Shown here piece by piece: positions 53,801 through 61,527 of a DNA stretch of 64,000 bases; the stretch's first letter is position 1; each line of letters begins with the position of its first letter. Source of the stretch: Candidatus Melainabacteria bacterium. GTDB lineage: Bacteria > Cyanobacteriota > Vampirovibrionia > Obscuribacterales > Obscuribacteraceae. The DNA lies in NCBI GenBank assembly GCA_003963305.1, contig RXJR01000028.1, positions 1 to 64,000 on the forward strand, given 5' to 3'. Under the pieces are notes generated by a model. That model was not told the DNA's origin. It did not search any database and was given only the letters and a program-made list of their open reading frames with translations. Both the position numbers and the translations under genes were made by a program.

Positions 53801-53964
53801 TCCCAATTGTGCAGAGCATCTATCTTAGATTTGGTCTTATCCAGACTATTGACAGGCGATTCTTTCTCGATTTCATCTCGAAAAGCTCGATCGGCAGACG
53901 TGTTGGGGGAAGCCGGAACTTGCGCCTTGTCGCGCGCAAGCTCCGCCTGGGGCGGGTACGTCAT
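50833..53964 (-). CDS. RHS/YD-repeat protein with a papain-like C-terminal domain
   Basis: 1043 aa, ATG with GAGG 6 nt upstream, no signal peptide. Residues ~60-690 are degenerate RHS/YD-type repeats (DGTLKTHDDAGNLTTVEFYD; YNDKNQLISVDRSDK; YDKDGKLETIKETKD; YDSEGRLSLFTKADGTARQF), predicted to form a beta-strand shell. Residues ~700-780 are helical. Residues ~785-990 look like a C1/papain-type protease: TQEGWGSCWLQSG has Gln793 and Cys799-Trp800 with exactly the papain Gln19-x5-Cys25-Trp spacing, GPNHVATWALR gives His945, and QWLLIRGNQYNDNG gives Asn964. The C-terminus is Arg-rich (RRFAGRRRWFFRR). RHS proteins carry variable C-terminal toxins, so a polymorphic-toxin-like protease effector is a strong possibility; a housekeeping protease is the alternative. 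No immunity gene is obvious. Confidence 0.8.
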   Translation of the reverse strand: MTYPPQAELARDKAQVPASPNTSADRAFRDEIEKESPVNSLDKTKSKIDALHNWDGSADTDSPVVRIVDKDGTLKTHDDAGNLTTVEFYDSPGKRHQYGYNDKNQLISVDRSDKVTGEEIHLRRNERSDKWYLEKEGARYYLPGKVDLKANGDFAVQHKDGSWRVEDVHGNVVDEKRLASGAALQFNEDKSLNRLKRADGTRIDCTYDKDGKLETIKETKDKHSTTWTRNESGDFGRQGSDEVRKNLSIDQNGNLKYKSEDGLDHVIAGDGSHVVSAGDNKTKVTYDSEGRLSLFTKADGTARQFEYEGNTTRVSKFTELNAKGEISKTYERTKDDEWKCMQGDKSLGLWHGDLKTGLDGSWSMFSGDKKDNPNNLWRNVDAQERINYSRENPDGSKLFFDDKKLFSEIERADHTGIVWSKNGDSVRVSTVMPDGSQLRFDYDLKSRLWNCDDPSVKPSSEMPVKGNGELSFQRVDGTTVTVLTDSSTTIRAQDGSVLKYDVNQNLVARSKDNNVRTFQYKDGEIVGYSDRIQGKPEKQVDLSNEKRVELTARGDLIHVSADGKRQIETADFSHVECNDAGKPARITTLAGAVRDIEYNPATNEAVSISDTMVIGEKTVTRKWETGENWQGTFAVIGEKDGKLTQKFARHDVQIDELGNYSYLSGDGRKVVSKAGDGVRIADNGFISADVDEARTRYLDVMRDAFNDPARSQRLESMASAFETRMINSIERRSTLENPETVRAQVEQRIKATYDNLTRMVASDDPKTFDSKSVRVNFGETYMYHAMEPETVTQEGWGSCWLQSGYVPCGIGEHPDAVAKVLADVSLTGSYTDLQRNTYNFNSGNLAISNQYQGAGWTIENATGTSLPSPVAHRLDATMAAMDRGANYGRAGDVGRIRYGGGGQKEILRRVTGDELTVVNGYPSNRAQRAALLHAGGAQRDGGPNHVATWALRKERDQWLLIRGNQYNDNGRGDRVVAVIRDLKSWLDNGESAQINKRFFPGIGNDFKVVGDAIKPSDFRPNNRPDNDNPERRFAGRRRWFFRR

Positions 53965-54179
53965 AGATTCCTCACATGTATGCGGACGCTAAGCCTGGGC
54001 TAGCGCGGGGGCACTGGTAATGGGCGTTCGATAACGTTGTAAAGGTACTAACTATTTGTGGCGATTGTGTACCTTCTCATCCATGTTCTTTTAAAAATTG
54101 AGGCGATAAGCTTCGACCTTGTACCACCCATTCCAAGAGCTCGACTGGACAAAAGGTTTCCTATTTCCAGGTTCACCTT

Positions 54180-54185
54180 TATAAT
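54180..54185 (+). promoter_or_regulatory. TATAAT close to the response-regulator start (possible leaderless mRNA)
   Basis: Perfect TATAAT ending 6 nt before the ATG at 54192. The normal -10 to start-site distance puts +1 on or next to the A of the ATG. There is no ribosome site upstream of that ATG. The -35 region (54157-54162, TTTCCT) is poor. The rest of the 227-bp divergent spacer holds nothing clear. Confidence 0.4.
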
Positions 54186-54191
54186 TTGGCA

Positions 54192-54866
54192 ATGGCGAAA
54201 GTTTTACTAGTCGAAGACGATCGAAATCTTCTAAATACGATTACTACCTGGCTGAAGATGGAGTCTTATCTCGTCGAAACAGCAGAGAACGGCGAAGACG
54301 CTGTCGACTTACTGCGCGCCTATTCATACGATGTGATAGTTCTGGATATAGAATTGCCGAGATTGAGCGGCCTGGAAGTTTGCAAGCAATATCGAGCCAT
54401 GGGCGGTTCGGCGGCGGTACTGATGCTGACAAACAAATCAACTATTGTCGACAAAGAAACCGGTTTTGGCGTGGGCGCCGACGATTATCTAACTAAGCCC
54501 TTTCACCTGAAAGAACTTTCGGCAAGGTTGAAGGCTTTGTTGCGTCGCTCACAGACACTGCTCCCCGATGTTCTGAAAGCAGGCACTCTCGAACTCGATC
54601 CACGTTCGCGCAAATTAAGCCGTGAAGGCGTCGAAATTCATCTGCCGAAGATGGAATTTGCCTTACTGGAATTTTTCATGCGCTACCCCGGACAAGTATT
54701 CAGCGGAGAAGCCTTACTCGAGCGTGTCTGGACATCGGAATCAGAACGTTCTTCTGACACCATACGCAGTTGCATCAAGAAACTCCGTAACAAAATAGAC
54801 ATCGACGGCGAGCCCTCGCTGATCAAGAATGTTCATGGTGTCGGATATAAATTCGAAGCCAACTGA
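54192..54866 (+). CDS. OmpR/PhoB-family response regulator
   Basis: 224 aa from the ATG at 54192 (MAKVLLVEDDRNLL); a TTG at 54186 would add two residues. Receiver: acidic pocket EDD, phospho-acceptor Asp52 (VIVLDIELPRLSG), Thr80 and Lys102 (DDYLTKPFHLKEL). Linker, then the winged helix: GVEIHLPKMEFALLEFFMRY, VFSGEALLERVW, and RSSDTIRSCIKKLRNKIDID with the wing IKNVHGVGYKFEA. Complete and unremarkable. No partner kinase is adjacent; the soluble receiver-kinase at 45.6 kb is the only kinase in the window, and pairing is not shown. Divergent from the RHS-papain gene, which it might control (inference only). Confidence 0.94.
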   Translation: MAKVLLVEDDRNLLNTITTWLKMESYLVETAENGEDAVDLLRAYSYDVIVLDIELPRLSGLEVCKQYRAMGGSAAVLMLTNKSTIVDKETGFGVGADDYLTKPFHLKELSARLKALLRRSQTLLPDVLKAGTLELDPRSRKLSREGVEIHLPKMEFALLEFFMRYPGQVFSGEALLERVWTSESERSSDTIRSCIKKLRNKIDIDGEPSLIKNVHGVGYKFEAN

Positions 54867-54908
54867 GTTGCACTTGGGAAAGGCGCGTATGGCGGCGTTG
54901 TTTCTGAA

Positions 54909-56366
54909 TTAGTAGGGATACCACCAGGATTTTTTGCTTGCCGAAAATTCCCAGTGCACATGCTTGGTTTCGCGAAACTCATCGAGCCCCTCTTGACCGA
55001 GTTCGCGCGCGCCACCGCTTAATTTCATTCCACCGAATGGACCCGCATAATTGTCTGTCAATGGGTCATTGATCCAGACAGTCCCGGCTTTCACTTCCTC
55101 CATAAAAGTCTTCGCCTTCAAAGCATCGCTGGTCAGCAAACAAGCTCCCAAGCCATATTCGGAGTCATTCGTCAAAGCTATCGCCTGGTCAAAAGTTTCG
55201 TATTCCATGAGGGGAATGGCGGGGCCAAATGTCTCTTCGCGCATGATCATCATTTTGTGATCGACATGAGAAATGACTGTCGGCTCATAGAACCAACCCT
55301 TCTTCAGGGTCTCAGGACGGCGCCCTCCGGTCAATACCTTTGCACCCTTGCTGACCGCATCAGCCACATGACCTTCTATTTTCTCACGGTAAACAGCACC
55401 AGCCATTGGACCGATATCGGTACCAGATTCAATACCAGGTCCAAGCCGCAATGATTTGACGTGCTCAACCAGCGCCTCAGTAAACATTTTCGCGCCCCGA
55501 GCGGGCAGGTAGACTCGCTCAGTCGACGTGCAGACTTGACCGGCGTTGGTCAAAGCAGCATAAGCAAGAGCGTGCGCCGCCACTTCAGGATCTGCATCTT
55601 CAGCAATAACAAACGCATCTTTACCGCCCAATTCGAGATGCAGTTTTTTCATCATCGGCGCTGCTATCGAAGCAATGCGCTGTCCTGTAGCCAGGCTGCC
55701 GGTAAAAGCTATGACCGGAACATCTTTATGCTCAACCATCGGTTCGGCAACCTCCTTACCGAAACCGTTGACAATATTGATTACACCGGGAGGGAAATGA
55801 TCCCAGCAATGTTCCGCAAGATAGATTGTGGACAGGGGCGTCAATTCACTGGGCTTGATGATCACTACATTGCCGGCGGCAAGGGCTGGTGCAACTTTCC
55901 ATGCCATCAAAAGAAGCGGATAGTTCCACGGTACGATGCACAGAACCACACCGTATGGTTCTTTAAGCACCAAATTCAGCTGCGTATGCTCTCCGGAAGG
56001 CAGCACACGTCCACGCTCATGTCGGCCCAGCTCAGCATAATATTCGAAGGTATTCATCAACCATTCGAATTCCTCTTCATTCTCAGGGACCGGCTTCCCC
56101 TGCTCGAGAGTGAGAAGGTGAATGATTTTTTCCTTGTGCGCGCGCATCTTTTCAGCGGCTTCGTGCATCATGCGCGCACGCGTATTTGCTGAGGTTCGGC
56201 GCCACACGTCAAATGCGTTCTTGCCGGCCGCTACTGCCTTCTCTGCATCAGCTTTTGTACCTCGAGGAACTGTATCAATCACTTCTTCGGTAGCCGGATC
56301 GAATATTTCAATTTCGTCCGTTGCACCACCTCTGGTGAATTCGCCGTTGATAAAATGCAAAGGCAT
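54909..56366 (-). CDS. NAD(P)-dependent aldehyde dehydrogenase
   Basis: 485 aa, ATG after AAAGGGAG. It oxidises an aldehyde to the acid. Family motifs: IVPWNYPLLLMAWKVAPALA (Asn148), cofactor-binding FTGSLATGQR, general base Glu245 in LHLELGGKDAFV, catalytic Cys279 in NAGQVCTSTERVYLP, and REETFGPAIPLMEYE. The C-terminus (WEFSASKKSWWYPY) is aromatic-rich. It resembles the succinate-semialdehyde/betaine-aldehyde group, but substrate cannot be assigned from context. Full length. It sits alone between the OmpR regulator (convergent, 42 bp) and the zinc-ribbon gene (divergent). Confidence 0.94.
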   Translation of the reverse strand: MPLHFINGEFTRGGATDEIEIFDPATEEVIDTVPRGTKADAEKAVAAGKNAFDVWRRTSANTRARMMHEAAEKMRAHKEKIIHLLTLEQGKPVPENEEEFEWLMNTFEYYAELGRHERGRVLPSGEHTQLNLVLKEPYGVVLCIVPWNYPLLLMAWKVAPALAAGNVVIIKPSELTPLSTIYLAEHCWDHFPPGVINIVNGFGKEVAEPMVEHKDVPVIAFTGSLATGQRIASIAAPMMKKLHLELGGKDAFVIAEDADPEVAAHALAYAALTNAGQVCTSTERVYLPARGAKMFTEALVEHVKSLRLGPGIESGTDIGPMAGAVYREKIEGHVADAVSKGAKVLTGGRRPETLKKGWFYEPTVISHVDHKMMIMREETFGPAIPLMEYETFDQAIALTNDSEYGLGACLLTSDALKAKTFMEEVKAGTVWINDPLTDNYAGPFGGMKLSGGARELGQEGLDEFRETKHVHWEFSASKKSWWYPY

Positions 56367-56541
56367 AGCAACTCCCTTTCGCTGAGGCCGATAGACAAGC
56401 CACTATCCTATCAATCGTCGGGAATCATCGGCTTCTTGGCTTCAAATTTAAAGCAAAAGGCATAAAATAGAATTGATACAGTTTCCAAGAGAACCTGCCA
56501 ACGATGGCTGATTTTGGGCAGAATCAGATTAGAGCTCCGAT

Positions 56542-56928
56542 ATGCAAGACGAAATCGAAGAAAAACAAGACGATGATCTCACTGACGCCCTGAAGGGCGC
56601 TGCGGTCGCACTGGCGCTCGTAGCCACCATACCGATTTTCATTCCTACTGCTGCCTGCGTGCTTGCGTTTACCGAACTGAAAGAGGCGCTAAAGCGCTGC
56701 CCGCTATGTGGCAGCCGTAAGCTTATTTTCAAAGGCAAGGAAAATCGCCCGCCTGGCGGGTGCATGGAGATTAGATTCGAAAGAGGTACTGCCAAGCGCA
56801 GAAAGTCGCCAGTGTACTCGTATTTCCAGTGCTCGAACTGCTCCAGTCGATTCAAAAAATTCTACGGCAGCTCGCTAGAGCCGGCATCTGAAGAAGAATT
56901 TTCAGATATGCTGGCGAACTCATTTTGA
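56542..56928 (+). CDS. small membrane protein with a zinc ribbon, function unknown
   Basis: 128 aa, ATG with a weak ribosome site. Residues ~12-45 are a hydrophobic helix or hairpin (GAAVALALVATIPIFIPTAA). Residues ~50-115 hold two Cys pairs, RCPLCGSRKLIFKG and FQCSNCSSRFKKFYG, the spacing of a zinc ribbon. The start of the chain is acidic (MQDEIEEKQDDDLTDALK). It ends 4 bp before the DUF5131 gene, so the two are probably co-transcribed. No function can be named; the pair could be a small two-gene unit. Confidence 0.7.
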   Translation: MQDEIEEKQDDDLTDALKGAAVALALVATIPIFIPTAACVLAFTELKEALKRCPLCGSRKLIFKGKENRPPGGCMEIRFERGTAKRRKSPVYSYFQCSNCSSRFKKFYGSSLEPASEEEFSDMLANSF

Positions 56929-56932
56929 TATT

Positions 56933-57682
56933 ATGGCCGTCAATTCAGACATTGAATGGACAGATGCAACCTGGAACCCAATCACGGGTTGCACAAAAAT
57001 AAGCCCGGGATGCGCAAATTGTTATGCTGAAACATTTGCCGAAAGATTTCGCGGTGTTCCCAACCATCCCTACGAGCAAGGTTTCGATCTAAAACTATGG
57101 CCGGATAGATTGGCTCTGCCAGCTAAATGGAAAAAGCCAAAGAGAATTTTTGTCAATTCAATGAGCGATTTGTTTCACAAAGATGTTCCCGTTGAATACA
57201 TCTTGAAGATCTTTGAGGCTATGAACAAAGCCGACTGGCACAATTATCAAATCCTGACCAAACGCCATGAACGCTTACTCGAGATCGATCATTTGATTCC
57301 CTGGTCTGCGCACATATGGATGGGAGTCAGTGTCGAGAATCAAGACTATGCACACCGCATTGATTATTTGCGTCAAACCGGTGCTCACCTGAAGTTCCTC
57401 TCTGTCGAGCCGCTTCTTGGTCCGCTCGAAAATATCGATCTTAAAGGAATCGACTGGGTCATTGTCGGCGGCGAATCAGGACGCAAGCCGCGTCTGTTGC
57501 AAGAAGAGTGGGTTAAGTCAGTACGCGATCAATGCCGGCGCGCTGACGTCAAATTTTTCTTCAAGCAGTGGGGCGGTTCAAACAAGAAGAAAGCCGGTCG
57601 CTTACTGGAAGGACGCACCTGGGACGATATGCCTGAAACCAGCTTGAATAGTCAAACCGGCTCCAGCCTTCCATGTCGATAA
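56933..57682 (+). CDS. DUF5131 (phage Gp37/Gp68) three-Cys-motif protein
   Basis: 249 aa, ATG 4 bp after the zinc-ribbon gene. The N-terminus IEWTDATWNPITGCTKISPG then CANCYAE gives C-x6-7-C-x2-C, the three-Cys motif of this family, and RIFVNSMSDLFHKDVP, QILTKRHERL, WMGVSVENQDYAHRIDYLR, KFLSVEPLLGP, WVIVGGESGRKPR and FFFKQWGG are all hallmark segments. The Cys triplet and a radical-SAM-like barrel suggest Fe-S/SAM chemistry. Members occur in phages and defence-type loci beside a TcmP partner; none is seen here. The 3' end overlaps the convergent gene by 31 bp. Confidence 0.92.
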   Translation: MAVNSDIEWTDATWNPITGCTKISPGCANCYAETFAERFRGVPNHPYEQGFDLKLWPDRLALPAKWKKPKRIFVNSMSDLFHKDVPVEYILKIFEAMNKADWHNYQILTKRHERLLEIDHLIPWSAHIWMGVSVENQDYAHRIDYLRQTGAHLKFLSVEPLLGPLENIDLKGIDWVIVGGESGRKPRLLQEEWVKSVRDQCRRADVKFFFKQWGGSNKKKAGRLLEGRTWDDMPETSLNSQTGSSLPCR

Positions 57683-59076
57683 ATGCCAAGTTCATCCAGC
57701 GCATCATCGAAACTCAATTTCATCTGGCGCGCATACTGCATCGCAGCCACCGCTTGATCGACTGTAATCAGCTTATTTCTGACCATAAACTGACAGCGTA
57801 AAGCAGCTAAAAGTGTCGATTCATCTATGTATCCGTTCACAACCAGCATCCTGCCCAGAACAGACGGATAGTCGCGAGCAAGCGCGATGGCGCTTTGAAT
57901 TTCCTCTTCGAGCACAAAACCACACAACTTGAGGAGCTCACCAATTCGCAGCTTAGGCGCTTCATGCTGTTCGGCCAGTCTGGACCGCTTTGGCGTGACG
58001 TCGGGCTCGACATCAGTCAACTTGGGAATCAGTGAATTGCCTGTCTCTAAAATCAGCGTATCGGTAGCAGATTGAATGTCGATGGAACCGACACTGATTG
58101 ACTCCTGCAACCTCAGTGCCAGGCGAAGTTGATCGGTAGTGATCAAACCAAGTGCAATCAGTACCGCACCCAACGGCTCTTCTCTCGTCAAACTGAGCTC
58201 GACCGCATTCATCATGTCTGATTCGGTTAGAATTCCAGCGAGAATCAAAAGCTCACCAAGTCTTATGTTTCTGCGACTTGGGTCTTCGGCTGCAAGCAAC
58301 AGTTTGGACTTCTGCTTAGACAAGCCGTTGCGCCTGTCAGCTGGCTCGGACGATCCGGCTGAGCCGGCAGATGAGCCGGCAGATGAGGTCGGACTGGACG
58401 GTGAACTTTCACCCTTCCTGGCCGCCTGTTGTGAATCTGCACGCGTGTCAGTTTGATTTTCGGCATTACTCTCTGCAGAGGGATCAACCGTGGACCGCGC
58501 GGCATCGGACAGCAACTCTAACTGCGGCTCAGACTCTTCCTTGAGATACTCGATCGCTTCCGCCTGAGACAATCGTCCCATACGGATCATTGATTGCAGG
58601 TCGACGACTCTGATAATCAAGGGCTGCGAAACCAGCCCCATCAAACTAAGAATTCGCCCGAGCGGCAGACCCAACTTGTGACTTGTCTCTTGAGCTTCAC
58701 GAAGTTGATCTTCGTTGATAAGTCCGGCTTCCAATAGCAACGTGCCTAACTGGCTGGTTTCTTTCGGCAGATTAGGACTCGGAGTCCAGCCAGTGCGTTG
58801 CAAAGCATCGATTAGGGGCACTCCCTGGTAACACACGAGTGCAAAGGTCTTTTTCGCCGTTTCCATCGTCACGTCAGAAGTGCGCATCAAGCTATGCAAT
58901 TGCAGAGCGATATTCAACTCCGCATCCGTAATTTTTCCCGACAGCACGAGCGCGCGTCCCAGGGGCATACCGACCTGGTTCGCCATATCCATGATCGCGA
59001 CCAATTCTTGCTGACTGATGAAGTCCAGTCCGACCAGCAATGCTCCGAGCTTTACCGCTCGCTTCGTTTCAGACAA
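57652..59076 (-). CDS. four-repeat GspE-N (MshEN)-like protein
   Basis: 474 aa from a TTG with GGAG 7 nt upstream. Four copies of a ~70-residue helical domain of the type found at the N-terminus of type II secretion/pilus ATPases (GspE_N/MshEN): LGALLVGLDFISQQELVAIM (~12), LGTLLLEAGLINEDQLREAQ (~102), LGELLILAGILTESDMMNAV (~275) and IGELLKLCGFVLEEEIQSAI (~375), each followed by a matching second half ending LPLGRILSLMGLV-like. A Ser/Ala-rich linker (~195-265) splits them two and two. No ATPase follows. MshEN domains bind c-di-GMP in some pilus ATPases through an RLGxxL-type motif; the matching residues here are variable. Divergent from the DUF4388/GGDEF-like gene (178 bp), it may be part of a signalling unit (inference). 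Confidence 0.78.
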   Translation of the reverse strand: MSETKRAVKLGALLVGLDFISQQELVAIMDMANQVGMPLGRALVLSGKITDAELNIALQLHSLMRTSDVTMETAKKTFALVCYQGVPLIDALQRTGWTPSPNLPKETSQLGTLLLEAGLINEDQLREAQETSHKLGLPLGRILSLMGLVSQPLIIRVVDLQSMIRMGRLSQAEAIEYLKEESEPQLELLSDAARSTVDPSAESNAENQTDTRADSQQAARKGESSPSSPTSSAGSSAGSAGSSEPADRRNGLSKQKSKLLLAAEDPSRRNIRLGELLILAGILTESDMMNAVELSLTREEPLGAVLIALGLITTDQLRLALRLQESISVGSIDIQSATDTLILETGNSLIPKLTDVEPDVTPKRSRLAEQHEAPKLRIGELLKLCGFVLEEEIQSAIALARDYPSVLGRMLVVNGYIDESTLLAALRCQFMVRNKLITVDQAVAAMQYARQMKLSFDDALDELGIYRHGRLEPV

Positions 59077-59254
59077 TTTTGACTCCGTCTGAGCACAGAT
59101 TAAAGGTTACCGGTTAAATTGTACCCGCAGACAGGCGTCAGGCACCTACCTGTCCCGTCGATGGTCTGTACACATCGTTCTGGCGTGCTTTTAGGTTTGA
59201 TGAGGCTGGGAATAATGATTTGGATTACGCCAATATAGTTCAGGATTCTCATTG

Positions 59255-61051
59255 ATGCTCAAGAAAAGTGGGCTCTTGTCACAGGCAAACCGCGGTCCGA
59301 TCCCTCCCGATATCACGGAACTGCACCAGCTTCTGTCTCAAGCGCTGGAAAGACGCGGCCAGAATTTTCAAATTTCATGGCGCTCTGTCGACATGATGAC
59401 AACATACACACTAAATCTCGCCAGTCCGCTCAAGGGCGGCGAGCCACGCTGGCAGCTGACCAGCGAACTGCGCGGCATTCGCACACCTATGTTCGATTAC
59501 GGAAGCTGTGACGTATTGCTTGTGCATAACTTGATGTCGGCAGCAGTGGCAGAGTTAACGACCACCGGGCGAATGCAAAGCGGAATCGGCAACACCATCA
59601 TCAGGCGTGATGACACACCTGGAAAAATGTCCGACACTATAATCCAGATGCAAGCAGCAACCCCACCCCAGGGTTCTGGACCTTCTGCCACTCAAACACA
59701 ACCTGGTCATGGAGGAGCCAATGCAGGCGGTGCACCTGCCACAAGTTCTTCAACCCACTTCGCGCCGCCCACTATGCCTGGAGCTCCGCAAGCAGCTCAT
59801 GCCAATGCTGCATCAACAATGCCAACCCCACCGGCGCAGGCGGGCTCTCAGTCGGCTGCGGTGCCCCCACCAGCTGCACCGCCGACCAGACCCGAGCCGA
59901 TTCTGCCATTCCCCCGAGAGGGAGACATCGGCTCGCTGCCACTCGACGAACTGCTGCGAAAAATCGTCGAATCGAGAGTTACCGGCAAACTGGAAGTTCG
60001 CAACAAAAATGCAACTGCACTGGTCTGGGTACAAGACGGTTCACCGGTCGATGCCACCGCTGGTGATGCAGAAGGTGACGAAGCAATTATCGAATTATTG
60101 ACGTGGAGAGATGGTCAATACCTGTTTGAATCTCGCGTATTGCGAAACACTCATACGGTTCACCAATCCATAGACGCACTATTGAGCCAGAGCCGCCAAC
60201 TGTCGGAACGCACGCACTATTTGAAAGAAGCCGGCATGCTCTTTAGCTCCACTCTTCTGCCGAAACGAACCAATATTACAGACCTCGAATTTGTTCAGCG
60301 GGCAGGTCATCAGGCACCTCTAAACGTAGATTTCATGAACAAATTCTATCGGATGCTCGATGGTAAACAAACCATAGAAGAAATGATCAGAGCGTTTCAA
60401 TTGTCACGCATTCAAATCATCACACTGATTTATCACTTGCTGACAAACGATTTGATCAAAATTTCAAATCCAGCCGTCAAGTCGAAGCAGTTTGCCGTTC
60501 AGCCAAGAGTAATAGACGGGGCGGCTATTCAGAGTGTCATGATGAGCCTGAGACGCGCTGACACTGGCATGTTCATTTATCCCGCATTTCTGTATTTCTT
60601 GGAGCAGGAATATTTCCGTTGCTACAGATCGCGAAGTCCATTATCGGTTATCGTCTTTGAGATGAGGATGCACGCAGGAAACGGCAATCGGCAATTACTG
60701 CCGGGACCAGCGATACTAGATGCAGTACTGCGCATCAGTCAGCTGAAAAGGCATGTAGATTTGCTGGCCCACTACGATGCATACGATTATGCATTGCTGC
60801 TTCCCAACACAAAGGCAAACGGCTCACAAATATTTGCGAACCGACTCGTGAAAGCCCTCACTGCCACTCCCCTCGGTGGAGAGTTAGAACCATCCAAACT
60901 CGCACTCTCAATGGGGTGCGCTTCCATTCCCGAAGATTTTGTGGACCTGAGCTCATTGCTTGGTGCCGCCGATCTGGCAATGGCCCAGGCAAAAGCTCAA
61001 AACAAGCCCGTAGTCGTATATCGCGACATAAAACCGATCACGACCAATTAA
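59255..61051 (+). CDS. DUF4388/PATAN protein with a degenerate GGDEF-like domain
   Basis: 598 aa from the ATG at 59255 (a TTG codon at 59252 precedes it). Residues ~1-125 are an uncharacterised N-terminal region. Residues ~125-220 are a Pro/Ala/Gln-rich linker (PPTMPGAPQAAHANAASTMP). Residues ~225-410 are the DUF4388/PATAN type: DIGSLPLDELLRKIVESRVT, GKLEVRNKNATALVWVQDG and IIELLTWRDGQYLFE. Residues ~430-598 look like a GGDEF fold: YPAFLYFLEQEYFRCYRSRS, PLSVIVFEMRMHAGNG, and DLLAHYDAYDYALLLPNTKA, where the GGDEF signature is replaced by YDAYDYALL; it should not make c-di-GMP but could bind a nucleotide or a partner. Similar DUF4388 proteins control motility and gliding in Myxobacteria and cyanobacteria. 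Confidence 0.82.
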   Translation: MLKKSGLLSQANRGPIPPDITELHQLLSQALERRGQNFQISWRSVDMMTTYTLNLASPLKGGEPRWQLTSELRGIRTPMFDYGSCDVLLVHNLMSAAVAELTTTGRMQSGIGNTIIRRDDTPGKMSDTIIQMQAATPPQGSGPSATQTQPGHGGANAGGAPATSSSTHFAPPTMPGAPQAAHANAASTMPTPPAQAGSQSAAVPPPAAPPTRPEPILPFPREGDIGSLPLDELLRKIVESRVTGKLEVRNKNATALVWVQDGSPVDATAGDAEGDEAIIELLTWRDGQYLFESRVLRNTHTVHQSIDALLSQSRQLSERTHYLKEAGMLFSSTLLPKRTNITDLEFVQRAGHQAPLNVDFMNKFYRMLDGKQTIEEMIRAFQLSRIQIITLIYHLLTNDLIKISNPAVKSKQFAVQPRVIDGAAIQSVMMSLRRADTGMFIYPAFLYFLEQEYFRCYRSRSPLSVIVFEMRMHAGNGNRQLLPGPAILDAVLRISQLKRHVDLLAHYDAYDYALLLPNTKANGSQIFANRLVKALTATPLGGELEPSKLALSMGCASIPEDFVDLSSLLGAADLAMAQAKAQNKPVVVYRDIKPITTN

Positions 61052-61099
61052 GTCTCCGTATTCCGAATTTGAATTATGAGAAATTGTAAATAATTCTAT

Positions 61100-61158
61100 T
61101 TGAACTTTTTTCGAGCTTCTTACGTATTACGGGTTATGGAACACTGATAACCCAGGAG
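61100..61158 (+). promoter_or_regulatory. promoter-like pair and 5' hairpin before the small exported protein
   Basis: -35 TTGAAC (61100-61105) and -10 TATTAC (61125-61130, 19-bp spacer). Then GGGTTAT (61131-61137) pairs with ATAACCC (61147-61153), and the AGGAG ribosome site starts at the next base (61154-61158). A hairpin abutting the ribosome site could tune translation. Confidence 0.4.
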
Positions 61159-61165
61159 ATTCGTT

Positions 61166-61498
61166 ATGAACAAGAATATTGCCTTCGCACTCGCCTTAGG
61201 ATTTGCGGTCACTACGCTCGTTACTACTGCCAATCAGGCTGAAGCTAGACGATGGGGCATTAACGCCCGCGAAAATCGTCAACAAAACCGCATCTATAAC
61301 GGTGTTTCGAATGGATCCTTGAATCAACGCGAAGCCAGCCGCCTTGCAAGACAACAACAAAAGCTGGCGATGCGCGAAGCTCGCATGCGTCAAAGCGGCG
61401 GTGGCTTATCACCGACCGAACGAGCCAAGCTGCAACACGAGGAAAATCGTACCAGCCGGAATATATATAATCAAAAACACGACGGACAGACTCGCTAA
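61166..61498 (+). CDS. small exported basic helical protein, function unknown
   Basis: 110 aa, ATG 7 nt after AGGAG. Signal peptide ~1-27 (IAFALALGFAVTTLVTTANQ, cleavage after AEA). The mature protein is Arg/Gln/Asn-rich and predicted helical: IYNGVSNGSLNQREASRLAR, QQQKLAMREARMRQSGGG, RAKLQHEENRTSRNIYNQKH. The pattern NGVSNGSLNQREASRL ... LS..ER..L....N..SR.IY..KHD recurs in small exported proteins of many Gram-negative bacteria, but no function is assigned. The high basic charge suggests binding to envelope polymers or nucleic acid (inference). Confidence 0.82.
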   Translation: MNKNIAFALALGFAVTTLVTTANQAEARRWGINARENRQQNRIYNGVSNGSLNQREASRLARQQQKLAMREARMRQSGGGLSPTERAKLQHEENRTSRNIYNQKHDGQTR

Positions 61499-61527
61499 CC
61501 AGGAGTTGCGTTGGGCGCGAGTGGTGA

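Noticed and set aside
55405-55425. A further GATATC palindrome (ACCGATATCGGT) in the aldehyde dehydrogenase gene
   Set aside because: It is a single copy, lacks the AAA/TTT flanks of the arrays and encodes the conserved TDIGPMAG segment.
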